A DNA stretch of 7,166 nucleotides from positions 1 to 7,166 of the forward strand of contig JBGPFS010000128.1 of NCBI GenBank assembly GCA_041483455.1. The letters are read 5' to 3'. Positions 6,470-7,166 of this stretch are shown piece after piece. The notes below the pieces were generated by a model. It made no database searches. It saw nothing but the letters and a program-made list of their open reading frames with translations, and was not told where the DNA came from. Both the position numbers and the translations under genes were made by a program. Origin of the DNA: JBGPFS01 sp041483455. Its GTDB lineage: Bacteria; Chloroflexota; Limnocylindria; Limnocylindrales; CSP1-4. Every line of letters begins with the position of its first letter. The stretch's first letter is position 1.

Positions 6470-6586
6470 CAGCTCAGCCCGCCTCCTCGGCCGACAGACT
6501 AGACCCAGGTGGCGCCCGTCGTCACGCGGACGCGTGGTCGCGCCCGATCCGAGACGCCTGCGCCCGAACGGCTCGGCGACGTCGGC

Positions 6587-6877
6587 TTAGTGAAACTCAT
6601 CGCGGACGATGGGCGGACCGAGTCTTGCCGCGACGAGGCCGTGCACTTCGCCCGGGTGCGGATGTCGGTTGAGGGCCACCTTCGAGAAGATCAGCTCCGC
6701 ATCGAGCCTGACCTCGAAACGGCCGCCGCTGCTGGGCAGCAGCACTGCCTGGGCGATCCGTGGCGCCCACGCGTTGAGGAGCTCAGCCACCAGACCGGTG
6801 GCTCGATCCGTGTAGTTTCAGACGACGCAGAACTCGACCTCGAGTTCGTGCGGTCGGTCGGTCTGCTCTGCCTTCAT
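6587..6877 (-). CDS. SelW/SelT/SelH-like (Rdx family) selenoprotein with in-frame UGA
   Basis: A 96-residue small redox protein whose active-site motif is C17-V-V-U20, with U20 encoded by TGA at 6818-6820. In this family a thioredoxin-like fold carries CxxU or CxxC after the first strand. Here the order fits: strand L-E-V-E-F (12-16), C-V-V-U, helix from about 26 (G-L-V-A-E-L-L), G-G-R-F-E-V-R-L (51-58), E-L-I-F-S-K (61-66), then H-P-H-P-G-E-V with a final helix to about 86. These middle elements are typical of Rdx proteins. The start is ATG 6875-6877 with AAGG seven bases upstream. A conventional reading begins at the GTG at 6790 and loses the whole active site. A SECIS-like hairpin follows the UGA. 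UGA is a true stop in neighbouring genes, so code reassignment is unlikely. The protein stops at TAA 6587-6589. Substrate and partner are unknown; a thiol-redox role is family knowledge. Confidence 0.88.
6785..6820 (-). promoter_or_regulatory. Candidate bacterial SECIS element with the recoded UGA
   Basis: On the mRNA the UGA (6820-6818) is followed by 14 bases, then AGCCACC (6803-6797), loop GGUCU (6796-6792) and GGUGGCU (6791-6785), a perfect 7-bp stem. The loop begins 22 bases after the UGA, inside the usual bacterial window of about 16-37. The first two loop bases are guanines, meeting the common bacterial rule, and GGUCU matches the loop of the E. coli fdhF SECIS as remembered. No bulged U is seen in the stem. 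Confidence 0.8.
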
Positions 6878-6884
6878 GCTCGTA

Positions 6885-6890
6885 CCTTAC
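6885..6890 (-). promoter_or_regulatory. Shine-Dalgarno of the selenoprotein gene
   Basis: GTAAGG on the minus strand ends 7 bases before the ATG at 6877. It supports starting translation upstream of the UGA rather than at the internal GTG at 6790, whose upstream sequence is the hairpin loop. Confidence 0.6.
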
Positions 6891-6951
6891 GCCGTGAGGT
6901 CTGCCGGCGCCACGCACCCACACGAACCGCGCATCGTGCGGCCTATCACTA

Positions 6952-6967
6952 GAGCCGGCCCCGGCTC
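6952..6967. other. GC-rich hairpin upstream of the selenoprotein gene
   Basis: GAGCCGG and CCGGCTC are perfect 7-bp arms around two cytosines. It lies between the end of the gene at the right edge and the selenoprotein start, with no T-run on either strand. It could help end upstream transcription, or be chance in GC-rich DNA. Confidence 0.3.
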
Positions 6968-7077
6968 GCGGCTAGAGCACCTGAGGCAGGGACCGGATCT
7001 GCCGTTTCGCACGGTCGAGACATCGTGAGGGGCCCTGGCGGCCGCTTCAGGTCGTCGAGCTGTGAGGACTCGGAAGG

Positions 7078-7164
7078 TTATCGCTGCTTGCGGCTACCGG
7101 CCCGATCCCACCCCTGCGCCGCGACCCACTGCGACGTCACGTTCAACCGGACCACGCCTTCGTG
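7078..7164 (-). CDS. C-terminal end of an unidentified gene, cut by the right edge
   Basis: Twenty-eight codons run in from the edge and end at TAA 7078-7080. They read H-E-G-V-V-R-L-N-V-T-S-Q-W-V-A-A-Q-G-W-D-R-A-G-S and finish with a basic tail R-K-Q-R. The composition is protein-like and the other two minus-strand frames close early or run less plausibly. The piece is too short to assign a family. It is on the same strand as the selenoprotein gene, with a gap of about 200 bases that holds the GC-rich hairpin. Confidence 0.35.
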   Translation of the reverse strand, partial: HEGVVRLNVTSQWVAAQGWDRAGSRKQR

Positions 7165-7166
7165 GA

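Noticed and set aside
6587..6790. A 67-residue protein starting at the GTG at 6790
   Set aside because: It lacks the family's first strand and active site, its upstream sequence is a hairpin loop rather than a Shine-Dalgarno, and the longer UGA-containing reading explains it.
6818..6820. UGA as a reassigned tryptophan or glycine codon, or simply a nonsense mutation
   Set aside because: UGA ends the 139-residue gene (4911) and the cysteine-synthase homologue (5537), so it is a normal stop here. Its exact position at the CxxU site, with a SECIS-like hairpin after it, favours selenocysteine over a random mutation.

Overview
The window is GC-rich bacterial DNA with mostly single, loosely spaced genes. 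The sequence alone does not fix the phylum; base composition and gene types would suit a Chloroflexota- or Actinobacteriota-like soil or freshwater lineage, but this is only an impression. UGA is used as a normal stop by at least two genes here, so the standard bacterial code applies.

The main result is a hidden selenoprotein gene at 6587-6877 (minus strand). Read conventionally it is a 67-residue fragment starting at an internal GTG. Upstream, past one in-frame UGA, lies an ATG with a Shine-Dalgarno site, and the full 96-residue product has a C-V-V-U motif where SelW/SelT/SelH (Rdx) proteins carry CxxU or CxxC. A 7-bp perfect hairpin with a GGUCU loop begins 15 nt after the UGA, where a bacterial SECIS element belongs. 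The loop matches the E. coli fdhF SECIS loop as I remember it.

Layout, left to right. 1-548: the end of an open frame on the plus strand, seemingly an MFS-transporter piece joined to an unrelated C-terminus. 549-1079: no clear gene, but three exact-length 16-bp tandem repeats and a palindrome. 1080-1997 (minus): a hypothetical protein with a coiled-coil first third and an aromatic-rich, probably beta-rich, C-terminal domain. 1998-2751: mostly without an acceptable gene, though a membrane-helix reading frame lacking a start lies on the minus strand. 2752-3273 (plus): a DoxX-family membrane protein with a possible promoter. 3274-3453: a convergent intergenic region rich in inverted repeats.

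From 3454 to the right edge every supported gene is on the minus strand. In transcription order they are: the end of an unidentified gene (7078-7164), the SelW-like selenoprotein, a PLP-dependent cysteine-synthase-family enzyme (5537-6469), a membrane-anchored or secreted 139-residue protein, a 202-residue polytopic membrane protein, a small 107-residue protein and a 75-residue protein. Gaps between them are about 80-210 bases, so they may form more than one transcription unit. The selenoprotein and the cysteine-synthase homologue are neighbours, which invites a thiol/selenol redox or sulfur-metabolism link, but that is inference. No selA, selB, selD or tRNA-Sec was seen in the window, and they would have to lie elsewhere in the genome.
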